Of a DNA stretch of 64,000 nt, positions 1-9,352 are shown one piece after another; position 1 is the stretch's first letter; each line of letters begins with the position of its first letter. Source of the DNA: Mycobacterium xenopi (lineage in GTDB: Bacteria; Actinomycetota; Actinomycetes; Mycobacteriales; Mycobacteriaceae); NCBI RefSeq assembly GCF_009936235.1, contig NZ_AP022314.1:3038001-3102000 (forward strand), in the 5' to 3' direction. Under the pieces are notes generated by a model, which had not been told where the DNA came from, did no database searches, and worked only from the letters and a program-made list of their open reading frames with translations. A program made the translations under genes and the position numbers.

Positions 1-19
1 CCGGCTTACCGCCAGGCAT
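1..19 (-). CDS. nusB: NusB, first six codons only (partial)
   Basis: Only the first 19 bases of a gene running off the left edge are present. An ATG on the minus strand begins at 19, two bases after the efp stop, and reads M-P-G-G-K-P. Mycobacterial NusB proteins often begin with a similar M-P-G-x-K-P peptide, and nusB lies directly downstream of efp in mycobacteria, where it encodes an antitermination factor. The assignment rests on this short match plus remembered gene order, so it is tentative. Confidence 0.5.
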
Positions 20-21
20 GG

Positions 22-579
22 TCAGGCGCGGCCGAGGTAGCTGCCGTCGCGGGAGTCCACCTTCAGCTTGTCGCCGGTGTTGATGAACAACGGGACCTGG
101 ATCTGCGCGCCGGTCTCCAATGTTGCGGGCTTGGTACCGGCGCTGGAGCGGTCACCCTGCAGCCCCGGCTCGGTGTGGGTGACCTCCAGTTCGACGGTCA
201 CCGGCAGCTCAATGTACAGCGGGGTCCCGTTGTGGAAGGCCACCTGCACCGGCATCCCTTCCAGCAGGAACTTGGCGGCGTCGCCGACCAGCGACTCCGG
301 CAGGTGGTGCTGCTCGTAGTCCTCGCTGTCCATGAACACAAAGTCGGAGCCGTCGCGATACAGGTAGGTGGTGTCGCGGCGGTCCACGGTGGCGGTTTCC
401 ACTTTCACGCCGGCGTTGTAGGTCTTGTCGACGACCTTGCCGGACACTACGTTCTTCAGCTTGGTCCGCACGAACGCCGGGCCCTTACCGGGTTTGACGT
501 GCTGGAACTCGACGATCTGCCACAGCTGGCCGTCGATCACCAGCACCAGTCCATTTTTGAAGTCGGCCGTCGTTGCCAC
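22..579 (-). CDS. efp: Elongation factor P
   Basis: Cytoplasmic translation factor that binds between the P and E sites of the ribosome and relieves stalling at polyproline stretches. The 185-residue product is colinear with mycobacterial EF-P from MATTADFKNGLVL to the end. It has the three usual beta-barrel domains, with the KPGKGPAF loop near residue 29 and the C-terminal NTGDKLKVDSRDGSYLGR signature. The C-terminus is about two residues shorter than I recall for M. tuberculosis. The start is GTG at 579, preceded by an AGGAG-type site about 11 bases upstream, which lies just before the pepQ stop. It sits in a pepQ-efp-nusB run, so cotranscription is likely. Confident call. Confidence 0.97.
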   Translation of the reverse strand: MATTADFKNGLVLVIDGQLWQIVEFQHVKPGKGPAFVRTKLKNVVSGKVVDKTYNAGVKVETATVDRRDTTYLYRDGSDFVFMDSEDYEQHHLPESLVGDAAKFLLEGMPVQVAFHNGTPLYIELPVTVELEVTHTEPGLQGDRSSAGTKPATLETGAQIQVPLFINTGDKLKVDSRDGSYLGRA

Positions 580-593
580 GGTGGGTGACTCTC

Positions 594-1687
594 CTACAGG
601 ATCGCCAGTTCCTTCGGGAACCGGGTGAGCAATTCCGGTGTGTGCCCAGATGTTTCGTCAGCCACAACCAGGGTGTCCTCGATGCGGACGCCGCCGCGGT
701 CGGGTAGATAGACACCGGGCTCCACGGTCACCACGGAACCCGCCAGTAGTGTACCGACGGCCGTCGCGTTGATCCCCGGCGCTTCGTGGATCTGCAGGCC
801 TACCCCGTGCCCCAGGCCGTGGCCGAAACGCTCCCCGTGGCGGCGTCGGTGATCACTTGGCGGGCCGCGGCATCCACATCATGCAGGTTCGCGCCCGCCC
901 GCAGCGCCTCGCGCCCGGCTCGTTGTGCGGTGGCGACCAGTTCATAGATCTCCCGTTGCCAGTCTGCGGCCCGGCCGAGAACGAACGTGCGGGTCATGTC
1001 CGAGTGGTAGCCGGCGACCAGCGCGCCGAAGTCGATCTTGACGAAGTCGCCGGTGGCCAGCACCGCGTCGGTGGGCCGGTGGTGCGGGATCGCCGAATTC
1101 GCCCCGGCCGCCACGATCGTGTCGAACGACACGCCGTCGGCGCCGTGGTCGAGCATCAACGCCTCGAGCTCGCGGCTCACCTCCCGCTCGGTGCGGCCGG
1201 GCCGCAGACCGCCGCGCTCGATCAAGTCGGTCAACGCCGCGTCGGCCGCCTCGCAGGCCAGCCGCAGCAGCGCCACCTCGCCGGCGTCTTTGACCTCGCG
1301 CAGCGCCTCCACCATGCCCGAGGCGCGCACCAGCTCGGTCTTACCAGCTTCCGCGGTCAGCGCGTCGAACCCGTCGACGGTGACCACGTGGCTTTCGAAA
1401 CCCAGCCGCCGGACATCGCCGGCCGCGGCCCGCGCGACCAGATGCCGTCCGCATGCCCGCTCGATCGCGATCTCGAGGTCGGGGGCCTGCTGCGCGGCCT
1501 GCGTGCGGTAGCGCCCGTCGGTGGCCAGCACTGGGGTCCGCTCGTCGGCGAACACCAGCAGCGCGGCGTTAGAACCGGTGAATCCGGAGAGGTAGCGCAC
1601 GTTGACCAGGTCGCTGACCAGCAGCGCATCCAGCCCGGCGGCACGAATCCGCGCGCTGAGATTTTCTCTACGCTGGGAATGTGTCAC
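594..1687 (-). CDS. pepQ: Xaa-Pro dipeptidase PepQ (M24 family), interrupted by a frameshift
   Basis: Cytoplasmic metallopeptidase of the M24 pita-bread family, expected to cleave Xaa-Pro dipeptides. The N-terminal creatinase-like domain (LSGFTGSNAALLVF) and the first metal ligands (KIDFGA, GYHSDMTRTF) read from a GTG at 1687. Near 838-845 the frame is lost: one frame ends in ATAWGTG and stop, while the next frame continues with ERFGHGLGHGVGLQIHE, the conserved histidine motif, and ends TRFPKELAIL at 594. One missing base restores a product of about 364 residues, close to the usual 372. The divergent membrane gene starts at 1721. A sequencing deletion or a recent inactivation are both possible. 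Confidence 0.88.
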
Positions 1688-1720
1688 AACCGCTGACGCT
1701 ACTCGCTACGCTGTGGCCCC

Positions 1721-2329
1721 ATGACTAACTGGAGGCTGCGCGGACTGGTGTTCGCTGCTGCGATGGTCGTCGTCCGGTTGTTCCAGGGGGCGCTGATCAA
1801 TGCGTTTCCCACCCGCGCGGCGTTGATCAGCATCGTGTTGGTGCTCCTCTTCGCTGTCGCCGTCATCGCCTGGGGGCTGATCGACGGGCGTGCCGATGCC
1901 GCAGCGCAGCCCGACCCGGACCGCCGCCAGGATCTAGCGATGACGTGGCTGCTGGCCGGGCTGGTGGCCGGGATTCTCGGTGGCGCGGTGGCGTGGCTGA
2001 TTTCCCTGGTCTACACCGGCCTCTACACCGGCGGGCTGATCAACGAGGTGTCGACGTTCGCCGCCTTCACCGCGCTGCTGGTGTTCCTGCCCGGAATGGG
2101 CGGGGTGACCCTGGGCCGCTGGCTGATCGACCGCCACGCTCCCCCGCCGCCCAAGCATGGGCACCGCGAGGAGGACACCGACGTGTTCGCCGCCGTCCAT
2201 GAGGACGAGGCACCGACCGACGGCATGGCCGCAGTTAGAGCAGGGGAACAACCCACCCAGCCGACGTCGACCTCACCTGACACGGAGCAGACCGAGCGCG
2301 CCCCCGGGGCCGGAGAAGATCAGCGGTAA
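1721..2329 (+). CDS. Four-helix membrane protein, Rv2536 (B-4DMT) type
   Basis: A 202-residue membrane protein with four hydrophobic segments: about residues 8-27, 34-53, 75-98 and 112-132. The hydrophilic C-terminal tail of about 70 residues is acidic and Pro/Thr-rich. Length and position match M. tuberculosis Rv2536, between pepQ and the aro genes. Related proteins are called B-4DMT family transporters, but no substrate is known to me and transport is not shown by the sequence. It is divergent from pepQ (33 bases between starts) and its 3' end overlaps the convergent aroQ by 10 bases. Confidence 0.85.
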   Translation: MTNWRLRGLVFAAAMVVVRLFQGALINAFPTRAALISIVLVLLFAVAVIAWGLIDGRADAAAQPDPDRRQDLAMTWLLAGLVAGILGGAVAWLISLVYTGLYTGGLINEVSTFAAFTALLVFLPGMGGVTLGRWLIDRHAPPPPKHGHREEDTDVFAAVHEDEAPTDGMAAVRAGEQPTQPTSTSPDTEQTERAPGAGEDQR

Positions 2330-2750
2330 ACGCCGGCCAGGTAGCGCAGGGCGAGCAGATAGCCTTGCACGCCGAGCCCGACGATCACCCCGGTGGCGAC
2401 CGGGCTCAGGTAGGAGTGGTGCCGAAAGTCCTCGCGCGCATACACATTGGAGATGTGCACCTCGATGAGCGGTGCGGTCAATTCGGCGCAGGCGTCGCGC
2501 AACGCCACCGAGGTGTGAGTCAGCCCCCCGGCGTTGAGGATGACCGGCTCCATTTTGTCGGCGGCCTGATGAATCCACTCCAGCAACTGTGCTTCGCTAT
2601 CACTTTGCCGCACAACAACTTTCAGCCCTAACTCGGCAGCCTCCCGCTCGATCAGCGCGCTGAGCTCGTCGTGAGTGGTGGCGCCGTATACGTCGGGTTC
2701 GCGTTGCCCGAGCCGGCCCAGGTTGGGGCCATTGATCACGTTGACGGTCG

Positions 2751-2754
<4 letters not shown>
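2320..2754 (-). CDS. aroQ: Type II 3-dehydroquinate dehydratase
   Basis: Catalyses trans-dehydration of 3-dehydroquinate to 3-dehydroshikimate, step three of the shikimate pathway, as a cytoplasmic dodecamer. The 144-residue protein has the type II signatures: NGPNLGRLGQREPDVYG at residues 8-24 with the catalytic Tyr, NAGGLTHTSVALRDA near residue 75, and IEVHISNVYAREDFR with the catalytic His near 101. Length fits the family (about 147). It overlaps aroB by four bases (ATGA), so translation is probably coupled. M. tuberculosis calls this gene aroD. Confidence 0.97.
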
Positions 2755-3832
<1,078 letters not shown>

Positions 3833-3836
<4 letters not shown>

Positions 3837-4420
3837 TTGTCCGCCTCGGCCCGGCGAGCGGCGGCCAGCGCCACCGTGGCGGGGCTGGGTCGCTGCGTGG
3901 TCGGCGGATTCGGCGGATTTTGCAGCCGCGACATGATGTGGCGCACCACCGCCCCGGGATTGCGGCGGTTGGTGTTGACCCGCATCGTCGCGACCCGCCG
4001 GTACAGCGGAACCCGCTGTGCCATCAGGGCGCGGAACTTCTCGGCGCGGTCGGGCCCGGCCAACAACGGACGCACGGTGTTTCCGCCGGTGCGGCGGATG
4101 CCTTCGGCGGCGCTGATTTCCAGGAAGATCACGGTATGACCGGCCAGCGCCGCGCGCACCCCGGGGCTGGTCACCGCACCGCCGCCCAGCGCGACGACGC
4201 CGTCGTGCTCGGCCAGCGCCGTGCGCACCACCTGCTCTTCGATGCGGCGGAACTCTTTTTCACCGTCGGCGGCGAAAATGTCGGCGACCTTGCGCCCCGT
4301 GCGCTGCTCGATCGCGGCGTCGGTGTCGAGCATCTCCACCCCGAGCGCCCTGGCCAGCCGGCGCCCGATGGTGGACTTGCCCGAGCCGGGCAGCCCGACC
4401 AGCACCGCCCTGGGGGCCAT
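3833..4420 (-). CDS. aroK: Shikimate kinase
   Basis: Phosphorylates shikimate with ATP, step five of the pathway. The chosen ATG at 4420 gives MAPRAVLVGLPGSGKST, with the Walker A motif directly at the N-terminus as in M. tuberculosis AroK. The LDTD and EFRRIEE segments bind substrate, GGGAVTSP is the Gly-rich loop, and RRTGGNTVRPLL is the lid. The frame stays open another 60 codons upstream, but that part is low-complexity Arg/Gly sequence lying inside aroC and is rejected. The ATG shares one base with the aroC stop. The 195-residue product is somewhat longer at its C-terminus than the 176-residue M. tuberculosis protein. Confidence 0.96.
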
Positions 4421-5631
4421 TACCCGGACGCTCCGGCGGGGTCGCTCACCGGTTCGCGCTGGGCGACCGAGCGCAGGTAGGCCTCGACATTGCGGCGGGT
4501 CTCGGCCAGCGAGTCGCCGCCGAACTTCTCCAGCGCCGCGCGAGCCAGCACCAGCGCCACCATGGCTTCGACCACCACCCCGGCTGCCGGCACCGCGCAC
4601 ACATCGGAGCGCTGGTTGATGGCGACGGCCTCGTCGCCGGTGGCCATGTCCACCGTCGCCAGTGCGCGCGGCACCGTGGAGATCGGCTTCATCGCCGCCC
4701 GCACCCGCAGCGGCTGGCCGTTGGTCATGCCGCCCTCCAGGCCGCCGGCCCGGTTGGTCGACCGCGCAACCCCGTCGGGGCCGGGATACATCTCATCGTG
4801 TGCTTGGCTGCCGCGACGGCGCGCGGTCTCGAACCCGTCGCCGATCTCCACACCCTTGATCGCCTGGATGCCCATCACCGCACCGGCGAGCTGGCTGTCG
4901 AGCCGGTTCTCGCCGCTGGTGAACGACCCGATACCGACCGGCAGCCCCAGCGCGACGGCTTCTACCACACCCCCGAGGGTGTCGCCGTCTTTCTTGGCCG
5001 CTTCGATCTCGGCGATCATGGCAGCTTCCGCCGCCTTGTCGTATGCGCGCACCGGGCTGGCGTCGATCGCGGGAAGATCCTCAGGCTGCGGCGGCGAACC
5101 GTCGTAGGGCGCCGACGCGCCGATCGAAATGACGTGGGAGAGAACCTCGACACCGAGCGCCTGACGCAGAAACAACCGGGCGACCGTGCCGGCCGCGACG
5201 CGGGCGGCGGTCTCGCGGGCGCTGGCGCGCTCTAGCACCGGGCGGGCGTCGTCGAACCCGTACTTGAGCATGCCGGCGTAGTCGGCGTGGCCAGGCCGCG
5301 GCCGGGTCAGCGGCGCGTTGCGGGCCAGGTCGGCCAGCTGCGCCGGATCGACCGGGTCGGCCGCCATCACGGTTTCCCACTTCGGCCATTCGGTGTTGGC
5401 GATCTCGATCGCGATCGGCCCGCCCAGGGTGTAGCCGTGCCGCACGCCGGCCAGCACGGTCACGGCGTCGCGTTCGAATTTCATCCGGGCGCCGCGGCCG
5501 TAGCCCAGCCGCCGGCGGGCCAGCTGCTCGGCGATGTCGTGCGACGTGACGGCCACCCCGGCCACCATGCCCTCCAGCACGGCCACCAGAGCGCGGCCGT
5601 GGGATTCACCGGCGGTGGTCCATCGCAACAC
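4420..5631 (-). CDS. aroC: Chorismate synthase
   Basis: FMN-dependent final step of the shikimate pathway, converting EPSP to chorismate. The sequence has all conserved blocks: GESHGRAL near residue 10, RRRLGYGRGARM near 41, TRPRPGHADYAG near 110, ARETAARVAAGT, and GGLEGGMTNGQPL near 310. Two starts are possible: GTG at 5631 (MLRWTTAG, as I recall for other mycobacteria) or ATG at 5640, three codons earlier. I prefer 5631. The longer upstream frame is spurious because it overlaps the divergent vapB. The product is 403 residues, the normal size. M. tuberculosis calls it aroF. Confidence 0.95.
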   Translation of the reverse strand: MLRWTTAGESHGRALVAVLEGMVAGVAVTSHDIAEQLARRRLGYGRGARMKFERDAVTVLAGVRHGYTLGGPIAIEIANTEWPKWETVMAADPVDPAQLADLARNAPLTRPRPGHADYAGMLKYGFDDARPVLERASARETAARVAAGTVARLFLRQALGVEVLSHVISIGASAPYDGSPPQPEDLPAIDASPVRAYDKAAEAAMIAEIEAAKKDGDTLGGVVEAVALGLPVGIGSFTSGENRLDSQLAGAVMGIQAIKGVEIGDGFETARRRGSQAHDEMYPGPDGVARSTNRAGGLEGGMTNGQPLRVRAAMKPISTVPRALATVDMATGDEAVAINQRSDVCAVPAAGVVVEAMVALVLARAALEKFGGDSLAETRRNVEAYLRSVAQREPVSDPAGASG

Positions 5632-5646
5632 GTGTCCCATCTTCCC

Positions 5647-5889
5647 ATGCGGGGCGCATGTGCGAGATTCGCGGCGTGCGCGTGCGGCAGGCAGATCGAT
5701 ATCGATGATGCGTTGCTGGCCCGCGCGCAGGCTGCGCTCGGTACCAATGGGCTGAAGGACACGGTCGATGCGGCCCTGCGGGCAGCGGTGCGGCAGTCGG
5801 CGCGCACGCGCCTTGCCGAGCGAATCGCGTCGGGTGCAGGCATCGACCGGTCCGAAGCCCTTTTTGCCCAGACTCGACCCGCGCGATGA
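5647..5889 (+). CDS. VapB-type antitoxin
   Basis: Predicted antitoxin of a type II toxin-antitoxin pair. The core QIDIDDALLARAQAALG resembles the beta-strand/helix DNA-binding N-terminus of VapB proteins (IDLDDELL type), followed by LKDTVDAALRAAVR and an Arg-rich tail that would wrap the toxin. An in-frame ATG at 5647 gives 80 residues, but its first 15 codons (MRGACARFAACACGR) do not look like VapB, so the start is uncertain or a small indel has altered the 5' end. It ends in an ATGA overlap with the PIN toxin gene. It lies head-to-head with aroC with only 6-15 bases between starts. Which numbered VapB it corresponds to is unknown. Confidence 0.7.
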   Translation: MRGACARFAACACGRQIDIDDALLARAQAALGTNGLKDTVDAALRAAVRQSARTRLAERIASGAGIDRSEALFAQTRPAR

Positions 5890-6302
5890 CGCGCTACTGC
5901 GTCGACACCAGTGCATGGCATCGTGCAACGCGGCCCGAGGTGGCGCACCGATGGCTGGCCGCCTTGTCTGCGGATCAGGTCGGCAGTTGCGAGCAGGTCC
6001 GGTTGGAGATCCTCGACTCGGCGAGATCCGCAACCGACTACGACGCGCTCGCTGAGGAACTCGACGGCTTAACCCCGATCCCGATCGACAACGAAACCTA
6101 CACGCGCGCATACCAAGTCCAGTGCGAGCTTGCCCACGCCGGCGGTTTGCACCACCGCAGCGTGAAGATCGCTGACCTGATCATCGCGTCAGCGGCCGAG
6201 CTCTCGGGCACGATCGTGTGGCACTACGACGAGGACTACGACCGGGTCGCAGAGATCACCGGCCAGCGTATGGAGTGGATCGCGCCCCGCGGAAGCTTGT
6301 AG
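5886..6302 (+). CDS. VapC-type PIN-domain toxin
   Basis: Predicted ribonuclease toxin. The 138-residue PIN domain has the expected acidic residues: Asp7 in YCVDTSAW, Glu41 in QVRLEILDSARS, Asp97 in KIADLIIASAA and Asp115/Asp117 in HYDEDYDRVA. SARSATDYD is also present in VapC18 of M. tuberculosis as I remember it, and that locus (Rv2545-Rv2550c) lies in the same interval. The ATG at 5886 overlaps the antitoxin stop by four bases, so the pair is coupled. All catalytic residues are present, so the toxin is probably active. The RNA target cannot be read from sequence. Confidence 0.88.
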   Translation: MTRYCVDTSAWHRATRPEVAHRWLAALSADQVGSCEQVRLEILDSARSATDYDALAEELDGLTPIPIDNETYTRAYQVQCELAHAGGLHHRSVKIADLIIASAAELSGTIVWHYDEDYDRVAEITGQRMEWIAPRGSL

Positions 6303-6389
6303 ACCGCCACACCCACGTGCGAGCGAGCCCGATACCGCAGCCAGCTCGCCAGCCCTGAGGTCGCACAGCCTCGAGCCGTCGGCCAACGG

Positions 6390-6818
6390 TTAGATCAGAA
6401 CGAGCCCGACCGCGGCCGCGCTCGCCACACACATCGACGGCCCGTGCGGCACCGTCGAGGTGCCACGAGCCACCTTCGCGACGATGCCGCACATCGCGGT
6501 CAGTAGCGCCGCGCTGAGCGCCGCCAACAACCACACCTCGACACCGAAACATCCCGTCAGCGCGCCGAGGCCGATCGCCAGCTTGACATCCCCGGCGCCC
6601 ATCGCCGTCGGCCACAGCACATGCACCAGCAGATACACCGCGCTTAGCGCCGCCCCACCCCCCAGCGCCGAAACCCCGTGCCCGCCAACAGCTGCGCCCA
6701 ACATGATGGCGCCCGCTCCGGGCAGCGTCAGCGCATTGGGCAGCCGACGCTGGCGAAGGTCGCAGAGGCTCAGCACCGCCAGCCAGGCCAGCACCGCGCC
6801 GGCGACCACGATCCGCAT
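6390..6818 (-). CDS. A24-family prepilin peptidase-like membrane protease
   Basis: A 142-residue integral membrane protein with about four hydrophobic helices. It carries two catalytic Asp motifs of type IV prepilin peptidases: Asp20 in LCDLRQRRLPN and the GxGD motif in GAGDVKLAIGLGAL near residue 76. It lacks the N-terminal cytoplasmic methyltransferase domain of full PilD enzymes, as in M. tuberculosis Rv2551c (139 residues). Flp/Tad pilin processing is the usual role of such short forms, but no pilin gene is in this window. It starts 10 bases after the aroE stop, probably in the same transcript. Confidence 0.88.
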   Translation of the reverse strand: MRIVVAGAVLAWLAVLSLCDLRQRRLPNALTLPGAGAIMLGAAVGGHGVSALGGGAALSAVYLLVHVLWPTAMGAGDVKLAIGLGALTGCFGVEVWLLAALSAALLTAMCGIVAKVARGTSTVPHGPSMCVASAAAVGLVLI

Positions 6819-6828
6819 GCGCGGGACG

Positions 6829-7634
6829 TTATTGCAAAGCGGCCGCCATGGCCTCCCGCGGCGCCGGCAGCCCTGTGAATTGTTCGACTTGCGCGAACGC
6901 CTGGTGCAGCAGCATCTGCAGTCCGCCGATCACCCGGCCGCCAGCCGCGGCCACTGCGGCGGCCAGCCGTGGGGCCACGGGTCGTAGACGACATCAAGCA
7001 ACACTGGGACACCCGCCAGCGCCTCGGCGTACCGCGCCGCCACCTCGGCGGGAATCGTGCTGACCAGCACGCCGGCGTCGGCCGCTTCCGCGGCCAGAGC
7101 AGCACTGTCCAAATCGCAGAAGCGTGTTGCGACCCCGAGCCGGTTGCCCAGGTCGACCAGCCGCGCAACCTTGTTGGCGTTGCGCGCGACGACGGTGAGC
7201 CCGTCGACGCCCAGTTCCGCCAACGCCACCACGACCGCCGGCGCGGTGCCACCCGACCCGAGCACCATGGCGTGGCCGCTCACCGCGCCCAGCGCACCCG
7301 TCACACCGTCGATGTCGGTGTTGTCGGCGCGCCAGCCACCCGGTGTGCGCACCAGCGTGTTGGCCGAACCCGCCAGCCCGGCGCGCTCGGTGTGCTCGTC
7401 GGCGAAGGCCAGCGCGGCGAACTTGCCGGGCATCGTCACCGAAAAGCCCACCCACTCCGGCCCGCAGCCGCCGACCACGCGGGGCAACTCGTCGGCGTCG
7501 CATTCGATGCGCTCGTAGGTCCAGTCGTGCAACCCCAACGCGCGGTAGGCGGCCAGGTGCAGCTGCGGGGACCGCGAATGCGCGACCGGCGAGCCGAGGA
7601 TTGCCGCTTTTCTACCGCGCGGAATCGAGGACAC
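6829..7634 (-). CDS. aroE: Shikimate dehydrogenase, interrupted by a frameshift
   Basis: NADP-dependent reduction of 3-dehydroshikimate to shikimate. The N-terminal substrate domain is intact (GSPVAHSRSPQLH, SVTMPGKFAAL with the catalytic Lys, NTDIDG), as is the nucleotide-binding GSGGTAPA. After VVYDPWP (near 6967-6978) the frame shifts: the first frame ends WPRLAAG and stop, whereas the adjacent frame gives LAAAVAAAGGRVIGGLQML and the conserved HQAFAQVEQFTG to a TAA at 6829. Adding one base gives about 268 residues, the normal length. The start is GTG at 7634, inside the end of mltG. The enzyme is normally essential, so a sequence error is more likely than true loss. Confidence 0.9.
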
Positions 7635-8859
7635 CGTTGTGCCTGGCCAGCTCGATGTTTGCCAGATGCTGCTGGTAGTCGCGGGTGAACAGGGTGGTGC
7701 CCTGCGAATCGATGGTCACGAAATACAGCCAGTCCCCGGGCTGCGGATGCTCGGCCGCGCGCAGCGCATCCACACCCGGTGAACAGATCGGGGTGGCTGG
7801 CACCCCTTCCGACACGTAGGTGTTCCACGGGGTGGGCTGCGCGCGGTCGGCGTCGGTGGTGGCCACCTCGCGGCGGTCCAGCGGATAGTTCACCGTCGAA
7901 TCGAACTCGAGCGTGCGGTGCTCACGCAGGCGGTTGTAGATGACCTGGGCGACCTTCGGGAAATCCTCCGGCTTGGATTCGCGTTGCACCAGCGACGCCA
8001 CCACCAGCACGTCGTAGGGCGACAGGCTCAGCGAGGTGGCGGTGTCGAGCAGATCCGAACGAACGTACATCTCGGCGCTTGCGTTGATCAGCGTCGACAA
8101 GATCGATTCGGCGGAGCCCGACGGGTTGACGTTGAAGGTGCCCGGCGCGATCAGGCCCTCGATGCGCCGGTGGTCATTGCCCATCGCGGTGACGGGCTCG
8201 GTCGCCCAGTCCGGCACCGACAGGGCCGCCAGCGGATGTACCCGGGCGGCCGCGTTGCGCAGGTCGGGCACCGACACGCAATGCACGGTGCCGTCGAGAT
8301 CGACGCAGGTGGCGCGGGAGATCAGCGTGAGAATCCCCGGAGTCACCGCGTTGGTTTTCATATCGGTGGTGTCGTCGAGCTGACGTCCCTCCGGGATCAC
8401 CAGCTTGCCGACCCGGTTGTGGGGGTCGGCGAGGCGCTGCACCGCTGACTTGGCCGGGATCTCGGTGCGCATCCGGTAGTAGCCCGGCTGGATCGCCGAG
8501 ATCGCGCTGTTGCCGTGCGCGGCGTCGACGAAGGCCCGCACGGTGCGGACCACGCCGTGGTTGAACAGCGTCTCACCGACCGCCGTGGTCGAATCGCCGT
8601 CGTGGACCTGGATGACGATGTCACGCTTGCCGCTGCCGGTGTAGTCGTTGTCGGGGCCGAACACGGTGTGCCACAGCCTGGAACCCACGAAGACGGCGGC
8701 CACGACAACCACGACGAGCACGCCGACCGCCAACCCGCCGATGAAACGCCGGCGACGACGGTGGCGCAGTGCGCGGATGCGCTCGACACGGGTCCGACGA
8801 CGCCGGTGCGGTCCGACCGCCGTCGGCTGGGCGCGGCTGCGCTGGGTGCCCTCAGCCAC
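7612..8859 (-). CDS. mltG: Endolytic peptidoglycan transglycosylase MltG
   Basis: Membrane-anchored YceG/MltG-family lytic transglycosylase that cleaves nascent glycan strands. An Arg-rich cytoplasmic tail (HRRRRTRVERIRALRHRRRRR) precedes one transmembrane helix at about residues 40-62 (GGLAVGVLVVVVVAAVF). The extracellular domain follows, with the catalytic region LVQRESKPEDFPKVAQVIYNRL, then FDSTVNYPL and PICSPGVDALRAAEHP. GTG at 8859 overlaps the ruvX stop (GTGGCTGA) and suits coupling. A GTG nine codons earlier (8886) is the alternative. Corresponds to Rv2553c in the ruvX-mltG-aroE order. Confidence 0.93.
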   Translation of the reverse strand: MAEGTQRSRAQPTAVGPHRRRRTRVERIRALRHRRRRRFIGGLAVGVLVVVVVAAVFVGSRLWHTVFGPDNDYTGSGKRDIVIQVHDGDSTTAVGETLFNHGVVRTVRAFVDAAHGNSAISAIQPGYYRMRTEIPAKSAVQRLADPHNRVGKLVIPEGRQLDDTTDMKTNAVTPGILTLISRATCVDLDGTVHCVSVPDLRNAAARVHPLAALSVPDWATEPVTAMGNDHRRIEGLIAPGTFNVNPSGSAESILSTLINASAEMYVRSDLLDTATSLSLSPYDVLVVASLVQRESKPEDFPKVAQVIYNRLREHRTLEFDSTVNYPLDRREVATTDADRAQPTPWNTYVSEGVPATPICSPGVDALRAAEHPQPGDWLYFVTIDSQGTTLFTRDYQQHLANIELARHNGVLDSAR

Positions 8860-9352
8860 CGCCGACCTGCCCGCCAAGCGTGGCACGGCGCTGGTCGAGC
8901 CAGCCCTGCAGAATCGCCACCGCCGCGGCCTGATCGATCACCGCGCGCTGGCTTTTGGCGCTGATGCCCGCCGCGCGCAGCGACCGCTGCGCGCTCACCG
9001 TGGTCAGCCGCTCGTCGGCCAGCCGCACCGGGATGGGCGCGATCCGGCGGGCCAGCGCGTCGGCCAGCCCGATCGCGTCCCGGGCCGACGCACCGGTCCG
9101 GTCGGCCAAGGTCCGGGGCAGCCCGACGATCACCTCCACGGCGCCCAGTTCGGCGGCGAGTTCGGCCAGCCGGCGTACATGGGCGCCGGAGCGGTCGCGG
9201 CGCACCGTTTCCACCGGAGTGGCGAGGATGCCGTCGGGATCGCTGCTGGCCACCCCGATGCGCACACTGCCGACATCGACGCCCAGCCGGCGGCCCCGGC
9301 CGGGGTCGTCCCCGCCGGGCCGATCGGGCAGCCGGTGCTCCAGCGACGTCAC
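8852..9352 (-). CDS. ruvX: Putative pre-16S rRNA nuclease / Holliday junction resolvase-like YqgF
   Basis: RNase H-fold protein of 166 residues, linked in other bacteria to maturation of the 16S rRNA 5' end. The first catalytic Asp is in GVDVGSVRIGVA near residue 25. VEVIVGLPRTL holds the second strand. PVRLADERLTTVSAQRSLR holds the conserved DER(L/F)TT motif, and VIDQAAAVAILQ the C-terminal Asp. The start GTG at 9352 directly follows the alaS stop (TGAGTG), so the genes are coupled. Confidence 0.93.
   Translation of the reverse strand: MTSLEHRLPDRPGGDDPGRGRRLGVDVGSVRIGVASSDPDGILATPVETVRRDRSGAHVRRLAELAAELGAVEVIVGLPRTLADRTGASARDAIGLADALARRIAPIPVRLADERLTTVSAQRSLRAAGISAKSQRAVIDQAAAVAILQGWLDQRRATLGGQVGGG

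Noticed and set aside
5632..6111. Extended N-terminus of chorismate synthase up to 6111
   Set aside because: The extra 160 codons are low-complexity Arg/Pro sequence lying opposite the vapBC genes. The family starts at MLRW.
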